DNA of 64,000 nt, taken from the NCBI RefSeq assembly GCF_003268475.1, contig NZ_MCIF01000002.1:1521237-1585236 (forward strand). Reading direction: 5' to 3'. The notes beneath the pieces were generated by a model. That model made no database searches. It saw nothing but the letters and a program-made list of their open reading frames with translations, and was not told the origin of the DNA. Origin of the DNA: Thermogemmatispora tikiterensis (GTDB lineage Bacteria > Chloroflexota > Ktedonobacteria > Ktedonobacterales > Ktedonobacteraceae). This document shows, piece by piece, positions 1 through 11,426 of the stretch. How positions within the stretch are numbered: the first letter of the stretch is position 1; every line of letters starts with the position of its first letter. The position numbers and the translations under genes are program-made.

Positions 1-6
1 ACAGCA

Positions 7-35
7 TTGAACAAAGATGGCGATCCTGTTATACT
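7..35 (+). promoter_or_regulatory. sigma70-type promoter of the EF-G2 gene
   Basis: TTGAAC (7-12) and TATACT (30-35) are separated by 17 bp, a near-consensus housekeeping promoter. Transcription would start near 42 and give a leader of about 120 nt. The leader contains a small hairpin (CCAGGA 125-130, TCCTGG 135-140, GCGA tetraloop) close to the start codon. Confidence 0.7.
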
Positions 36-164
36 ACCACCATAGAAAGGAGAAGCGTCGCGTCTGCGCTTGCAAAAGAACGTAATACGCATGGAAAGGA
101 GGGGCGGCATTCTGCACCTCGCAGCCAGGAGCGATCCTGGTAGGGGTTCTGCCGCAACGTTTTC

Positions 165-2222
165 ATGAAGGTCTACACGGCAGAACAGATTCGCAATGTA
201 GCGCTGATCTCGCATGTAGGAGCGGGCAAGACGTCGCTGGTGGATGCCGCGCTCTATGACAGCGGAGCCGTGACCAGGCAGGGGAAAGTGGATGAGCGGA
301 CGTCGGCGGTCGATTACGACCCGGAGGAGTTGAAGCGAGGCATGTCCCTCCACGCCAAGCCGGTGCCGGTAGAATGGCGGGGCCAGAAGCTGAATCTGAT
401 CGACACGCCGGGTTACCCAGACTTCGTAGGTGAAGTGAAAGCAGCGCTGCGCGTGGCCGATGCGGCCTTAATCGTGACGACGGCGGAGAAAGGGGTCGAA
501 GTCGGCACCGAACTCACCTGGCAGTACGCCGATGAGCGCCGGCTGCCGCGTATGATCCTGGTCAACAAGCTGGACCGCGAGAACACCTCTTTCGAGCAGA
601 CACTGGAGGCACTGCGGGCGCGCTTCGGCCTCAAGGTAGTTCCCCTGCAGATCCCCATCGGAAGCCAATCGAACTTCAAGGGAGTGATCGACCTGGTCTC
701 TCGTCGCGGCTTCACCTTCGAGGGCGGTAATAAGGTTCAGGAAGTTCCTGTTCCTCCCGACCTCCAGGATCAGGTCTCTGCTTTCCGCGAGCAGCTGATT
801 GAATCGGCGGTCGAGAACGATGAGGCTCTGATGGATAAGTTCCTCGAAGGCGAGGAACTGAGCGAGGAGGAGCTGCGTACGCTGGTGCGTCAGGGAACGG
901 TAAGCGGCGAGTTGGTGCCCGTGGTGTGTGCGTCCGCGCTAAAGAATATCGGGGTGCAGACCGCACTCGATGCGCTTCTCGACTATCTGCCGAGCGCCGC
1001 CGAGGCACTTTCTGATGAGGTTCGTGCCCTGGGCGAGACGCCGGCTCTCTTTGTCTTTAAGACCGCTGCCGCCCAGGTCGGCACAATCTCGCTCTTCCGC
1101 GTTTACAGCGGCACGCTGAAGGCCGATAGTCATGTCTTCAATGTGCAAACGCACGCCGAGGAGCGCATCGGTCAGTTGATCATTCCTCGCGGCAAGGCTC
1201 AGGAGAGCGCGTCAGAGATTGCCGCCGGCGACATCGGTGGTGTGGCCAAGCTGACCAATACGCATACGGGCGATACGTTGGTGGGAAGCAAAGAGGTTAC
1301 TACGGCGCTGGAGCCGATCCAATTCCCTGAGCCGTGCTTTACGGTGGCGGTCTTCCCCAAGAGCAAGGCCGATCTCGATAAGATGAGCAATGCTCTGACA
1401 CGCCTGGTAGAGGAGGATCACACGCTCCGGGTAACGCGCGATCCAGAGACGGGCGAAACCCGCATCTCGGGCATGGGCGAGACACATATCCAGGTCGCGG
1501 TCGATATGATTAAGCGGCGCTTTGGCATCGACCTGGAGGTGCGCGATATCCATATCGCCTACCGCGAGACGATTCGCCGGAAGGCGCGCGCGAATGGACG
1601 GCACAAGCGCCAGACTGGTGGTCACGGCCAGTTTGGCGATGTCTGGTTGGAGATTGAGCCGCTGCCCATCGGTGGACCCGATACCTTCATCTTCGAAGAC
1701 CGTATTGTGGGTGGCGTGGTTCCAAGCCAGTTCGTCCCCGGCGTCGAGAAGGGCGTGCGCGAGTCGTTGAAGCGAGGCTTCATCTCCGGCAATCCGATGG
1801 TCTATGTTAAGGTGGCCCTGGTCGATGGTAAATACCACCCGGTCGATTCCTCTGCCCAGTCGTTCGAGATCGCCGCTTCGATCTGCATGCAGGAGGCCGT
1901 GCCCCAGGCCAATCCCACGATCCTGGAGCCGGTGATGAACGTGACAGTGATCGTGCCCGAGCAGACGATGGGCGATGTGATGAGCGATATCAATACAAAG
2001 CGCGGGCGTGTGCTGGGCATGGAGTCCCTTGGCAACGGTATGCAGAAGATCGTCGCTCAAGTCCCTCAGGCGGAAATGCTTCACTACGCGACAGACCTGC
2101 GCTCCCTCACTCAGGGCCGTGGTACCTTTACGATGGAGTTCTATCAGTACGAGGAGGTCCCCCCTCAGATCCAGCAGGAGTTGATCGCTCGCTACAAGAA
2201 AGAGAAGGGAGAGCCAGCCTGA
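165..2222 (+). CDS. Elongation factor G-like GTPase (EF-G2 type)
   Basis: This 685-residue protein has the full EF-G layout: GTPase domain, beta-barrel domain II, and domains III-V with the GHGQFGD region and C-terminal EF-G fold. The P-loop is SHVGAGKTS (residues 16-24), the G3 motif is DTPGYPDF and the G4 motif is NKLD. The switch I region reads RGMSLHA instead of the RGITI typical of canonical FusA. These departures are typical of the EF-G2 paralogue class (for example in Thermus and mycobacteria), whose role is less clear than canonical EF-G translocation. No ribosomal protein operon is nearby, as would be expected for the main fusA. The Shine-Dalgarno upstream of ATG 165 is weak. A long hairpin follows the stop. 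Confidence 0.9.
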   Translation: MKVYTAEQIRNVALISHVGAGKTSLVDAALYDSGAVTRQGKVDERTSAVDYDPEELKRGMSLHAKPVPVEWRGQKLNLIDTPGYPDFVGEVKAALRVADAALIVTTAEKGVEVGTELTWQYADERRLPRMILVNKLDRENTSFEQTLEALRARFGLKVVPLQIPIGSQSNFKGVIDLVSRRGFTFEGGNKVQEVPVPPDLQDQVSAFREQLIESAVENDEALMDKFLEGEELSEEELRTLVRQGTVSGELVPVVCASALKNIGVQTALDALLDYLPSAAEALSDEVRALGETPALFVFKTAAAQVGTISLFRVYSGTLKADSHVFNVQTHAEERIGQLIIPRGKAQESASEIAAGDIGGVAKLTNTHTGDTLVGSKEVTTALEPIQFPEPCFTVAVFPKSKADLDKMSNALTRLVEEDHTLRVTRDPETGETRISGMGETHIQVAVDMIKRRFGIDLEVRDIHIAYRETIRRKARANGRHKRQTGGHGQFGDVWLEIEPLPIGGPDTFIFEDRIVGGVVPSQFVPGVEKGVRESLKRGFISGNPMVYVKVALVDGKYHPVDSSAQSFEIAASICMQEAVPQANPTILEPVMNVTVIVPEQTMGDVMSDINTKRGRVLGMESLGNGMQKIVAQVPQAEMLHYATDLRSLTQGRGTFTMEFYQYEEVPPQIQQELIARYKKEKGEPA

Positions 2223-2299
2223 TTCCCGCTGCCTGGTTCGCGAGAGAGGCGAGCAAGGCAGACGACTCCCTCAATATCGCTGTCATTCGATTGCAGGAT

Positions 2300-2396
2300 G
2301 GGGCACCGTCTTCCCAAGACGAGCGGAGAGCCGCCACCTCAGAGGTCGATGGCTGATCCGTCAGGATAGGACGGTGCCCCGCTTTCCTTTCTGTTG
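2300..2396 (+). terminator. Long hairpin downstream of the EF-G2 gene, possible terminator or structured RNA
   Basis: GGGGCACCGTC (2300-2310) and GACGGTGCCCC (2370-2380) form a perfect 11-bp stem. The enclosed 59 nt can fold further: CGGA with TCCG, AGCC with GGCT, ACCT with AGGT. A pyrimidine-rich GCTTTCCTTTCTGTT tract follows. It could be an elaborate rho-independent terminator or a small structured RNA; the U-tract is interrupted by C, so termination strength is uncertain. Confidence 0.5.
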
Positions 2397-2437
2397 CGGT
2401 TGAGTTTGAGTAGCCAGGCCTGGTGAAAGGAGTTGCG

Positions 2438-3385
2438 ATGTCCCTGCACGATAGGTCTTTCGGCTGGCTGCGATCCCAGGTGTTGGAGCTGTACCACCAG
2501 CAGGACTATGCCCGCGCTCGGGATCTGACTGAGGAAGCGCTTCCTTTTTTCCCCGAACATTGGTCCACCCTGGTATTATGGCGCGCCATCCTCACGCTGC
2601 GCCTGGGAAGCCCCGAGGAGGCTCTGGCGATTCTGGAGGAGGCCATTGGCCAGGGGCTGTGGTTTGGACCAGCGCAGTTGGGGGATGAGGATCTCGCTCC
2701 TCTACGTTCACTGCCAGCTTTCGCTGCCCTGGAACAGACCTGTCAGGAACGCTACGCCGAGGCCCAGACCCGCTCACATCCGGGAATTCTGGTGCTGGAG
2801 CCTGACAACCTGGTCCCGCCCCCCTATCCAACACTGTTCGCGCTCCACGGGAATCAGAGTAGCCCACTGGCCGAGCTCGAGTACTGGCAGCCCATCATGG
2901 CGCATCGCTGGCAGGTGGCCCTGCCTTGCTCTTCGCAGCTGGTCGGTTATGGCCTGGCTAGCTGGAACGATGAGGTCCGCGCAATGGATGAGGTCTGCAC
3001 CCATTGGGAACAACAGCAGCGCTGGAAGCGCATTGATCTCCAGCATGTGGTTCTGGCCGGCTTCTCACGTGGCGCGCGCATCGCTTTGCGCCTGGCGCTG
3101 GAGGGGCGTATCCCCGCCATCGGCTTCATTGCTATCTGCCCGGCCCTGGAGGCGAGCCAGATCCTGCTTCCTCAAGATGCCTGTCAGGTGCGCCTGGGCT
3201 TCGTGCTGCTCGGTGAGCATGATCAGTGCGCTCCCACCACCCTGGCGGCTATCGAGCGTCTGCGCGCCGCCGGGCTGGCCTGCGAGGTGAAACTCTATCC
3301 CGGTTTGGGTCACTTCTATCCGCCGACCTTCTCCGAGGAGCTGCCCGCGCTCCTGGCGCACTTCGTTCCTCCAGCTCCACAGTAG
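2438..3385 (+). CDS. Alpha/beta hydrolase (carboxylesterase-like) with TPR-like N-terminus
   Basis: A 315-residue protein. Residues about 1-100 are helical and TPR-like (runs such as ARDLTEEALPFFPEH and SPEEALAILEEAI). The rest is an alpha/beta-hydrolase: a YPTLFALHGN oxyanion-hole strand, the nucleophile elbow GFSRG, a likely acid Asp in GEHDQ and the His in GLGHFYP. The fold resembles phospholipase/carboxylesterase family enzymes, which hydrolyse acyl esters; the substrate cannot be told from sequence. ATG 2438 was chosen because AAAGGAG (2426-2432) sits 5 bp upstream; the longer GTG start at 2423 overlaps that Shine-Dalgarno. No signal peptide is visible, so it is probably cytoplasmic. Confidence 0.75.
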   Translation: MSLHDRSFGWLRSQVLELYHQQDYARARDLTEEALPFFPEHWSTLVLWRAILTLRLGSPEEALAILEEAIGQGLWFGPAQLGDEDLAPLRSLPAFAALEQTCQERYAEAQTRSHPGILVLEPDNLVPPPYPTLFALHGNQSSPLAELEYWQPIMAHRWQVALPCSSQLVGYGLASWNDEVRAMDEVCTHWEQQQRWKRIDLQHVVLAGFSRGARIALRLALEGRIPAIGFIAICPALEASQILLPQDACQVRLGFVLLGEHDQCAPTTLAAIERLRAAGLACEVKLYPGLGHFYPPTFSEELPALLAHFVPPAPQ

Positions 3386-3601
3386 CAGACGGACCAGTAC
3401 CGTTGCTGGCAAGGTCCTGGCAGGAAACTCGCCCGCGACGGTGATCGCGGTGCCCAGATATGCTTCACTGATTGTTTGCAGTCGCTCATTCTCGTTTAAT
3501 GGACTTTCAATCGTGATTCTATTTTTCTCCTTGAAGACAGGCGGCAGAATGCGAGGATTTGGGCTGAGCGGCTTTCTAGCGAAGGAGGCAGCTCTGCGGA
3601 C
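3386..3601. other. Intergenic stretch, no gene recognised
   Basis: Together with the following promoter and leader this makes a 325-bp gap between the hydrolase and the DUF4388 gene. No plausible coding sequence or RNA gene was seen. Confidence 0.5.
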
Positions 3602-3630
3602 TTGACAGCGGACACCAGGATACGTACAAT
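3602..3630 (+). promoter_or_regulatory. sigma70-type promoter of the first DUF4388 gene
   Basis: TTGACA (3602-3607) and TACAAT (3625-3630) have exactly 17 bp between them. The predicted start near 3637 leaves a leader of about 75 nt to ATG 3711. Confidence 0.75.
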
Positions 3631-3710
3631 TCCAGAGACAACGAACAGATCGTGTTCCTTCTTAAGGACGAGAGCAGGGGGCCTGCACCAGAGCTCAGTG
3701 AGGTGGCCGT

Positions 3711-4550
3711 ATGCCTTCCAGACCGGTTTTTTCCGCGCCTTCGCTCGCGGAGGTGCTCAAGCAGCTCAGGATCTACCGGCCCAGCGGTCTGCTAACTATT
3801 CAACGAGCACGGGGCGCGCCGCCCGAGGAAGTGTATATCACGGTTGAGCGGGGGCAACCAACGCTGGTTGTCTGGAACCGCCAGCAGCAGGAGGCCAGCG
3901 AGGCTGTGCTGGCCTGGCTAAATTCATGGGGAGAAATTCGTTTTACTTTTCAATCCGCCGAGCCGCTTTTGCAGCTGCCCGCCCCCGGCCAGCCGGAGCC
4001 ACAGGAGGGTGCTCCCACTGGTGAGGGCACGCGGAGGCCAACCTGGCCACCTCTCTCGCTCCAAAGTGGACCTTTGCCCACTGTTAGAGGTCGGAGCAGT
4101 GCCCGCCAGACGATCTCGCTACAGGGTCAGCATGGCAGCATGGGTAGCCCACCCACTCAGGCGCGCTCGTCCAGCGCAGGGCAGACTCATGTCCAGGTTC
4201 CAAGCCAGGCGCAGCCCCAAAACGGGCGCCTGACTCCGCGTTTCGGCGACTCGCTGGTGCTGCCAGCCGTCAAGCCCAACCAGCCGTCTGGTCCGCTGCC
4301 GCCGGAAACTGTCGTACCCAGCCTGACCGCCCTCGGTAAGGAATATGCTGCCACCGCCGTTCCGCGCTATGATCGAATCGTCTTTCTCCTCATCAATGGT
4401 CGGCGCACGCTCGGCGATCTGGCACAGCTGACCCGGCGTACACCCGCCGAGGTCTATGCCTCTCTCCAGCGCTTGCAGGAACAGGGGCTGATTCAGCTAA
4501 CGCTCCCGCCTACCAATGGGCACGCCCCTTCTTCCTCCTCATCGCGCTAA
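3711..4550 (+). CDS. DUF4388-type protein with C-terminal winged-helix-like domain
   Basis: A 279-residue protein in three parts. Residues about 1-90 resemble the DUF4388/PATAN domain (SLAEVLKQLRIYRPSGLLTI and a following beta-rich segment), found in signalling proteins that often partner small GTPases. Residues about 90-215 are a Pro/Gln/Ser-rich disordered linker. Residues about 218-265 look like a winged helix (FLLINGRRTLGDLAQLTRR then ASLQRLQEQGLI). No catalytic motif is seen, so it is probably an adaptor or regulator. GAGGTG just upstream supports ATG 3711. Its last 4 bases overlap the convergent LON-domain gene. A second DUF4388 protein lies at 14170-15003 and an MglA-like GTPase at 46333. 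Confidence 0.65.
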   Translation: MPSRPVFSAPSLAEVLKQLRIYRPSGLLTIQRARGAPPEEVYITVERGQPTLVVWNRQQQEASEAVLAWLNSWGEIRFTFQSAEPLLQLPAPGQPEPQEGAPTGEGTRRPTWPPLSLQSGPLPTVRGRSSARQTISLQGQHGSMGSPPTQARSSSAGQTHVQVPSQAQPQNGRLTPRFGDSLVLPAVKPNQPSGPLPPETVVPSLTALGKEYAATAVPRYDRIVFLLINGRRTLGDLAQLTRRTPAEVYASLQRLQEQGLIQLTLPPTNGHAPSSSSSR

Positions 4551-5209
4551 TTCAAGAAGCTGCGGTCTGGATGAGTTTGCAAATGGGCGTTACGCTGCAG
4601 TACCTGCAGGGCAAAGGGAACCTCACGTCTCAAAATCTCGTTCTCCTCTGCCAGACGCTGTCGCGTCGAGGTCAGTTCCAGCAAGTGCTGTTTCTGCTCA
4701 TCCTGCAGATCGAGCAGATAGGCAATGAGATAGGAAAGTTCCTCTGGATCGGTCGGAAGATGCTCTTTGATCTCCGGCAGGCTGCGCGCCTCTAGCAGGA
4801 TTTCTAGATAGCTGCTGAAGAGATCAAGGGCCCGCTCGGCGTAAGGCCTGATCAGATTGGCTGGTTCACGTGCATCGCGATACAGCTCAACCACACCCGA
4901 AAGGTAGGGTTGCTGATGCTTGAGCTGGCGAATACGGAAGCGCTCGCTGCCAATGGCAATGAGGTTGTAGCGCCCGTCTTCTAGACGCTCGACCTGCAGA
5001 ATCTCGGCCAGCGTGCCTACGCTGTAGGGCACTTCCTGAAGATGACGACTCTCGGGACGCATCAGGACGATGCCAAAGGGAGACTTCTCCTCAAGACAGC
5101 GAGCGACCATCAGGCGATAGCGCCGTTCAAAGATATGCAGCGGCACCACCGCGGTCGGGAAGAGGACCAGCTGCAACGGGAAGAGTGGGACCTCGACGAT
5201 TCTCTCCAC
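4547..5209 (-). CDS. LON peptidase substrate-binding domain protein
   Basis: A 220-residue stand-alone LON N-terminal domain: it opens with VPLFPLQLVLFP and LHIFERRYRLM, the hallmark of the substrate-binding domain of Lon protease, followed by a helical C-terminal region (about residues 110-220). No AAA+ or Ser-Lys protease domain is present, so it is not a protease. Such free-standing proteins are widespread and their role is poorly defined. The start is GTG 5209, preceded by AAGGAG at 8 bp. It lies downstream of the CysRS fusion on the same strand and converges, with a 4-bp overlap, on the DUF4388 gene. Confidence 0.8.
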   Translation of the reverse strand: MERIVEVPLFPLQLVLFPTAVVPLHIFERRYRLMVARCLEEKSPFGIVLMRPESRHLQEVPYSVGTLAEILQVERLEDGRYNLIAIGSERFRIRQLKHQQPYLSGVVELYRDAREPANLIRPYAERALDLFSSYLEILLEARSLPEIKEHLPTDPEELSYLIAYLLDLQDEQKQHLLELTSTRQRLAEENEILRREVPFALQVLQRNAHLQTHPDRSFLN

Positions 5210-5495
5210 GGGATCTTCTCCTTAGCGCACGGGCTTTCGGCTTTCTTCCAGGATCATGGGTGTATTCGCTCGCTTCTGCCGGCGCATCCGCATCTGGGCC
5301 CGCTGGTTGGGATAGACTGGGGCCTTGCCTCGATCGCATCCTAGGTAGCCCTGGCCTGCCGGTCTGAGTACCCCGCTCTCAGGCGCCGGAGAGAGACCCT
5401 GGCCAGGTCGATGCAGCCTGTCGACGATACCTCCGCCGACGGAACCAGGCCAGGCGAGGCCATTGGCTGGCCCGCTCTGACCGTGAAGGAGCGCT

Positions 5496-7901
<2,406 letters not shown>

Positions 7902-8195
7902 CGCCTCGTCACGCTCCCAGCATGGGTCAAACAGAACAACGACGAACGGCCTTCCGTGACAGCCTCTCCTCTGCCAGTCCCCGCCCGAGCGAGCGTCCAT
8001 GTGGCTCGGCTCAACCGCCGCCCCTGGCGCCGACTGCTACTGACCCGCACCATATCCCTTCTTTTCCCACACGGAATTATACTCCCGGCCTGGCGGCCTC
8101 GACCAGGCGAGGAGACAGGGCAGTCCCGCCAGCGTGTCGACGTGCAGCCACCTCCCTCCTCGCCAGTAACGCTCGTGCACAGGTGGAGTCCAGGC

Positions 8196-8675
8196 TCAGG
8201 CGGTCATCTCTTTGACTATCTGCTGAACCCTGGCGCCTGGGGCCTTCCCTTTCAGTTCACGAGCCGCCAGCGGCATAACTTTGCGGAAATCGCGCCCCTG
8301 CTCCTCAATGAGACGGGCCACAACAGCCCGGATCTCCTCGTCGCTGAGCTGGGCAGCCTGAAGATAGGATTGCAGGAGGGCCTTTTCGCGCTGGGCTTTC
8401 TCGACCAGATCACTGCGACCTCCCTTTTCGTAAAGGGGAATGGCCTGATCACGCATCTTGATCTCGCGCTCTAGCACCTGATAGCAGTCAGCTTCGGTCA
8501 GTGGCTTCCCATACTCGGGATGCTTGCGATCGGTGCGCGCAACTTCCAGATTGTGGATAGCTCCCAGCACCATACGCAGCGTGTCAACCCTGAGCTGATC
8601 TCTCGCTCGCTGAGCTTCTTGAATGTCTTTTCGTAGTTGTTTCTCGATAGGGAACTCCTCACGCGTCTGCGCCAT
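8196..8675 (-). CDS. yqeY: GatB/YqeY domain protein
   Basis: A 159-residue protein spanning the YqeY family: an N-terminal helical domain (IEKQLRKDIQEAQRARDQ, LRMVLGAIHNLEV) and a C-terminal domain resembling the tail of GatB (LSDEEIRAVVARLIEE, GARVQQIVKEM). The GatB tail domain contacts tRNA in amidotransferases; the role of free YqeY is unsettled. ATG 8675 has a strong AGGAGG upstream, so the longer frame to 8777 was rejected. It sits between the CysRS fusion and an unknown gene on the same strand, a context consistent with a tRNA-linked role. Full GatB is encoded separately at 44429-45922. Confidence 0.9.
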   Translation of the reverse strand: MAQTREEFPIEKQLRKDIQEAQRARDQLRVDTLRMVLGAIHNLEVARTDRKHPEYGKPLTEADCYQVLEREIKMRDQAIPLYEKGGRSDLVEKAQREKALLQSYLQAAQLSDEEIRAVVARLIEEQGRDFRKVMPLAARELKGKAPGARVQQIVKEMTA

Positions 8676-8847
8676 GTTACATATTCCTCCTATGCTCTCG
8701 GCAATTCTGATGGCGATCTCCAGTATAGCCTTTGGCGCCAGTGCTGTCGAGCCAGTCAGGCGATGCGCACACCACACTAGCAGGACCGGCCAGGCCTACG
8801 CCCCACTGCATCGACCCCACTCCCGGACCAACCCGGCTACCCATTTG

Positions 8848-9819
8848 TTAGAAGAGGCGCCGTCCAGTGAACAGCAGGCCCCGGCGCAACAGGTGCTCCC
8901 AGCCACTGGGGCTGGCCGCCCTCAGCACCTCTCCAATCTGCCGCAGCGCTACCTCTCCCGCAGGCAAACGCAGGCGTAGCAGAAAAGCCGCGCCCGTCTC
9001 TCCCGGCCAGGGATCACGCTGCCAAAACGAGGCGTGGCGCAGGAAAGGCTGCTCGGCCAGCTGCTCCAGCAAGGCCATCACCTCATATCTCAGAGTACTA
9101 TACGGAAGATCACCCGCAGAGAAGGTGAGCGAGAGCGTCTGCGTCCCTAACTCTGGCGCCGCTCCACTGAGCAGATCATTGCCGAGCTGGTAAACGAGAT
9201 GATAGACAAGCGCACCACTGGCCAGGGAGGACAGCCCGGCAGAGGCAGGCGCAGGCAGCTCTTCCTCTTCTGCCGGCCCCCGATCGCCGCGCAAGGAAGC
9301 TGGCCAGTCTGCAATGAACTGATTGAGCAGATCGAAGGCGCAGGCGCCACGCAAGAGAAACCACAGCTCATAGAGCTGGTGCCCGGGTCGCCAGCGTCGC
9401 CAGTCCTCCAGCCTGGCTTTGGCAGTCTGTAATGCTGGCGCCAGCTCACTGGCAGCCAACTCCGGCCCCAACTCCGGGACAGCACAGGCAACTAGCGCTG
9501 GCCCTTCAAGAGGGAAAAGGCCAGTCGAGCCTAAGCGCGTGGCCAGATGACGCAGCTCACGCAGCAAGGCGGCTACAACCTGGGATGGCTCAGTAGCGGC
9601 TGCAAGGAAGCCCAGACGCTGAAGACGCAGCGCGGCCTCCTCTGCATAGCGCGCGCACTGCTCCTCAGTCCACTCCTGCAAGCGCGCCGCGACCGCCGCG
9701 CAGCGTTCACGGAGTGCAGCGAGCAACGGCAAAAGTTCGGCCTCCCCCTCCCGAGCTAACAGGCGGACACAGAGATGGAGGATCGGTACATCCAGTCCCA
9801 GGGCGCGATAGATGTCCAT
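8848..9819 (-). CDS. Hypothetical protein, mostly helical
   Basis: A 323-residue protein that I do not recognise. It opens with MDIYRALGLDVPIL and is Leu/Ala/Glu/Arg-rich with predicted helices over residues 1-200. It contains an acidic/Pro linker near residue 190 and a more beta-like C-terminal third (LSLTFSAG, FLLRLRLPAG). No signal peptide, membrane segment or catalytic motif is evident. ATG 9819 is preceded by GAGGAAA, and a TATGAT (9840-9845 on this strand) could be the -10. It is the first of three minus-strand genes running to the CysRS fusion and is divergent from the MFS gene. Confidence 0.6.
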   Translation of the reverse strand: MDIYRALGLDVPILHLCVRLLAREGEAELLPLLAALRERCAAVAARLQEWTEEQCARYAEEAALRLQRLGFLAAATEPSQVVAALLRELRHLATRLGSTGLFPLEGPALVACAVPELGPELAASELAPALQTAKARLEDWRRWRPGHQLYELWFLLRGACAFDLLNQFIADWPASLRGDRGPAEEEELPAPASAGLSSLASGALVYHLVYQLGNDLLSGAAPELGTQTLSLTFSAGDLPYSTLRYEVMALLEQLAEQPFLRHASFWQRDPWPGETGAAFLLRLRLPAGEVALRQIGEVLRAASPSGWEHLLRRGLLFTGRRLF

Positions 9820-9942
9820 ACGGTTTCCTCGCTTTTCCTATCATAGTCGACACTGGCAAGGGCAACAAACGTCGGCAGCGTCCTGACCATAACAGCAAGG
9901 CAGCCCAGATGCCTGAAAGCCGTGACCACCAACCTGGCTGGC

Positions 9943-9971
9943 TGGCTAGCCAGCTCTCACGAGGCTATAAT
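9943..9971 (+). promoter_or_regulatory. Putative promoter of the MFS transporter gene
   Basis: A consensus TATAAT (9966-9971) has a weak TGGCTA -35 (9943-9948) 17 bp upstream. The start near 9978 would give a 50-nt leader before ATG 10028. Confidence 0.45.
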
Positions 9972-10027
9972 AGAGACATCCATCTCTTTTCTGGCAGTCT
10001 CTTGTGTCTGGAAAGGTCTTCCCGTTC

Positions 10028-11281
10028 ATGTCTAGCACGACCTCTTTCTCTTCTCGCCCGGATCAGCAAAACATCCGTATTGGAGCACTGATAGCCCTTT
10101 TCTTAGGTCCTGCCTTTGTCTTTGCTAACATGTACACCACCCAGGCTATCTTGCCTGTGCTGAGCCGGGCTTTCAGAGTCGATGCGCCCACCGCAGGCCT
10201 GACCATTTCCATTACCGTCCTGGCGGTCGCGATAGGCTCGCTCTTCTATGGACCGCTCTCCGACCGCATTGGACGCAAAATCGTCATGGTGGGCAGCAGT
10301 CTTCTCATTACCCTGCCGACGCTGCTATGCGCCTTCGCACCTAATTTTACCATTCTACTCTGTCTGCGCGCCCTGCAGGGCTTGCTGATGCCGGGATTGA
10401 CCAGTGTAGCCATCTCCTATGTCAATGACGAGTTTAGAGGGCGCGAGCGTGGCCTGGCAATGGGTGTCTACGTCAGCGGGCAGACGCTCGGTGGTCTCTT
10501 TGCTCGCCTCGGGAGCGCCTCCCTGACTGCAGCCACCGGCTGGCAGGTCGCCCTCTTCTCTTTCAGCCTGCCGACCCTGATCGCCGCACTCGCCATGTGG
10601 CGCTTTCTGCCCGACAGCCAGGGCCAGCAGTCCCAGCGCGCTCCTCATCCGCTCCACCGGCGTCAGCGGACGGCGATCTCCGACAGCGTCAGTGATCAGC
10701 CAGAGGGCAACGTCCTGCGTCAGTCGCTCAGCGATATCTGGTTTCATTTGCACAATCAGCACCTGGTGGGAGCCTTCATCATCGGCTTCACCCTTTTCTT
10801 TGGCTTCGTTGGCACCTTCACCTATTTACCCTACTACCTCAGCGGACCGCACTTCGGTCTCTCAACGGTCCAGCTTGGTCTGGTCTATCTGCTCTGGCTA
10901 ACTGGCCTCTGCTCGCCCATCGCGGGCAGCCTAGCGGGACGTGTTGGCTCACGGCGCGCCATTGCTGTCAGCATGAGCCTGGCTGGTTGCGGACTCCTGA
11001 TTACTCTGATTCCTCTACTACCTCTTGTCATCACGGGCCTTGGTCTACTAGCCCTTGGCATGTTTTGTACCATTCCTGCCGTCAATCTCTATCTTGGTGA
11101 ACAAGCCCACAAAGCCAAAGGGACGGCCGCCTCCCTTTACCTCTCCTGTTACTACTTCGGTGGCAGTTTGGGGGCGGTCCTGCCTGGTATTGCCCTCCTG
11201 CGCGGCGGCTGGCCTGGTGTCGCGCTCCTCTGCCTTGGCACCATTCTGATCGCAATCGCCAGCGACCTCGTCCTTTGCTGA
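10028..11281 (+). CDS. MFS transporter (YnfM-like drug/efflux family)
   Basis: A 417-residue integral membrane protein with about 12 hydrophobic segments split by a hydrophilic central loop near residues 195-230. The signature YGPLSDRIGRK after the second helix is the MFS loop 2-3 motif, and VISYVNDEFRGRERGLAMG is typical of the YnfM/arabinose-efflux-like group. It probably exports small molecules using the proton gradient; the substrate is unknown. ATG 10028 has GGAAAGG upstream at acceptable spacing; a GTG at 10004 in frame lacks a Shine-Dalgarno. The gene stands alone between the divergent unknown gene and the dehydrogenase gene. Confidence 0.85.
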   Translation: MSSTTSFSSRPDQQNIRIGALIALFLGPAFVFANMYTTQAILPVLSRAFRVDAPTAGLTISITVLAVAIGSLFYGPLSDRIGRKIVMVGSSLLITLPTLLCAFAPNFTILLCLRALQGLLMPGLTSVAISYVNDEFRGRERGLAMGVYVSGQTLGGLFARLGSASLTAATGWQVALFSFSLPTLIAALAMWRFLPDSQGQQSQRAPHPLHRRQRTAISDSVSDQPEGNVLRQSLSDIWFHLHNQHLVGAFIIGFTLFFGFVGTFTYLPYYLSGPHFGLSTVQLGLVYLLWLTGLCSPIAGSLAGRVGSRRAIAVSMSLAGCGLLITLIPLLPLVITGLGLLALGMFCTIPAVNLYLGEQAHKAKGTAASLYLSCYYFGGSLGAVLPGIALLRGGWPGVALLCLGTILIAIASDLVLC

Positions 11282-11426
11282 GCCGGCTGAGCAGACGGTC
11301 AGTAATCGAGCCAACCAGCCACCAGTCTGCCGGCAGAGCTGGTCCCTTCCCTACCAGGCGGGCCACTCCGTGGGATACAATAAAGGGGAAAGTACCCGTT
11401 GAGAACACGAAGGAGTGTGACCAATT

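Noticed and set aside
1212..2084. 290-codon minus-strand frame inside the EF-G2 gene
   Set aside because: High-GC shadow frame with no homology, opposite a well-conserved protein.
5222..5495. Minus-strand frame ending in a basic peptide just before the LON gene
   Set aside because: It runs out of the CysRS fusion in another frame and has no clear start or ribosome binding site; kept only as a remote possibility of a small basic protein.
7902..8000. 33-codon upstream extension of the CysRS fusion frame
   Set aside because: CysRS homology starts at ATG 7901 and the extension has no family similarity or Shine-Dalgarno.
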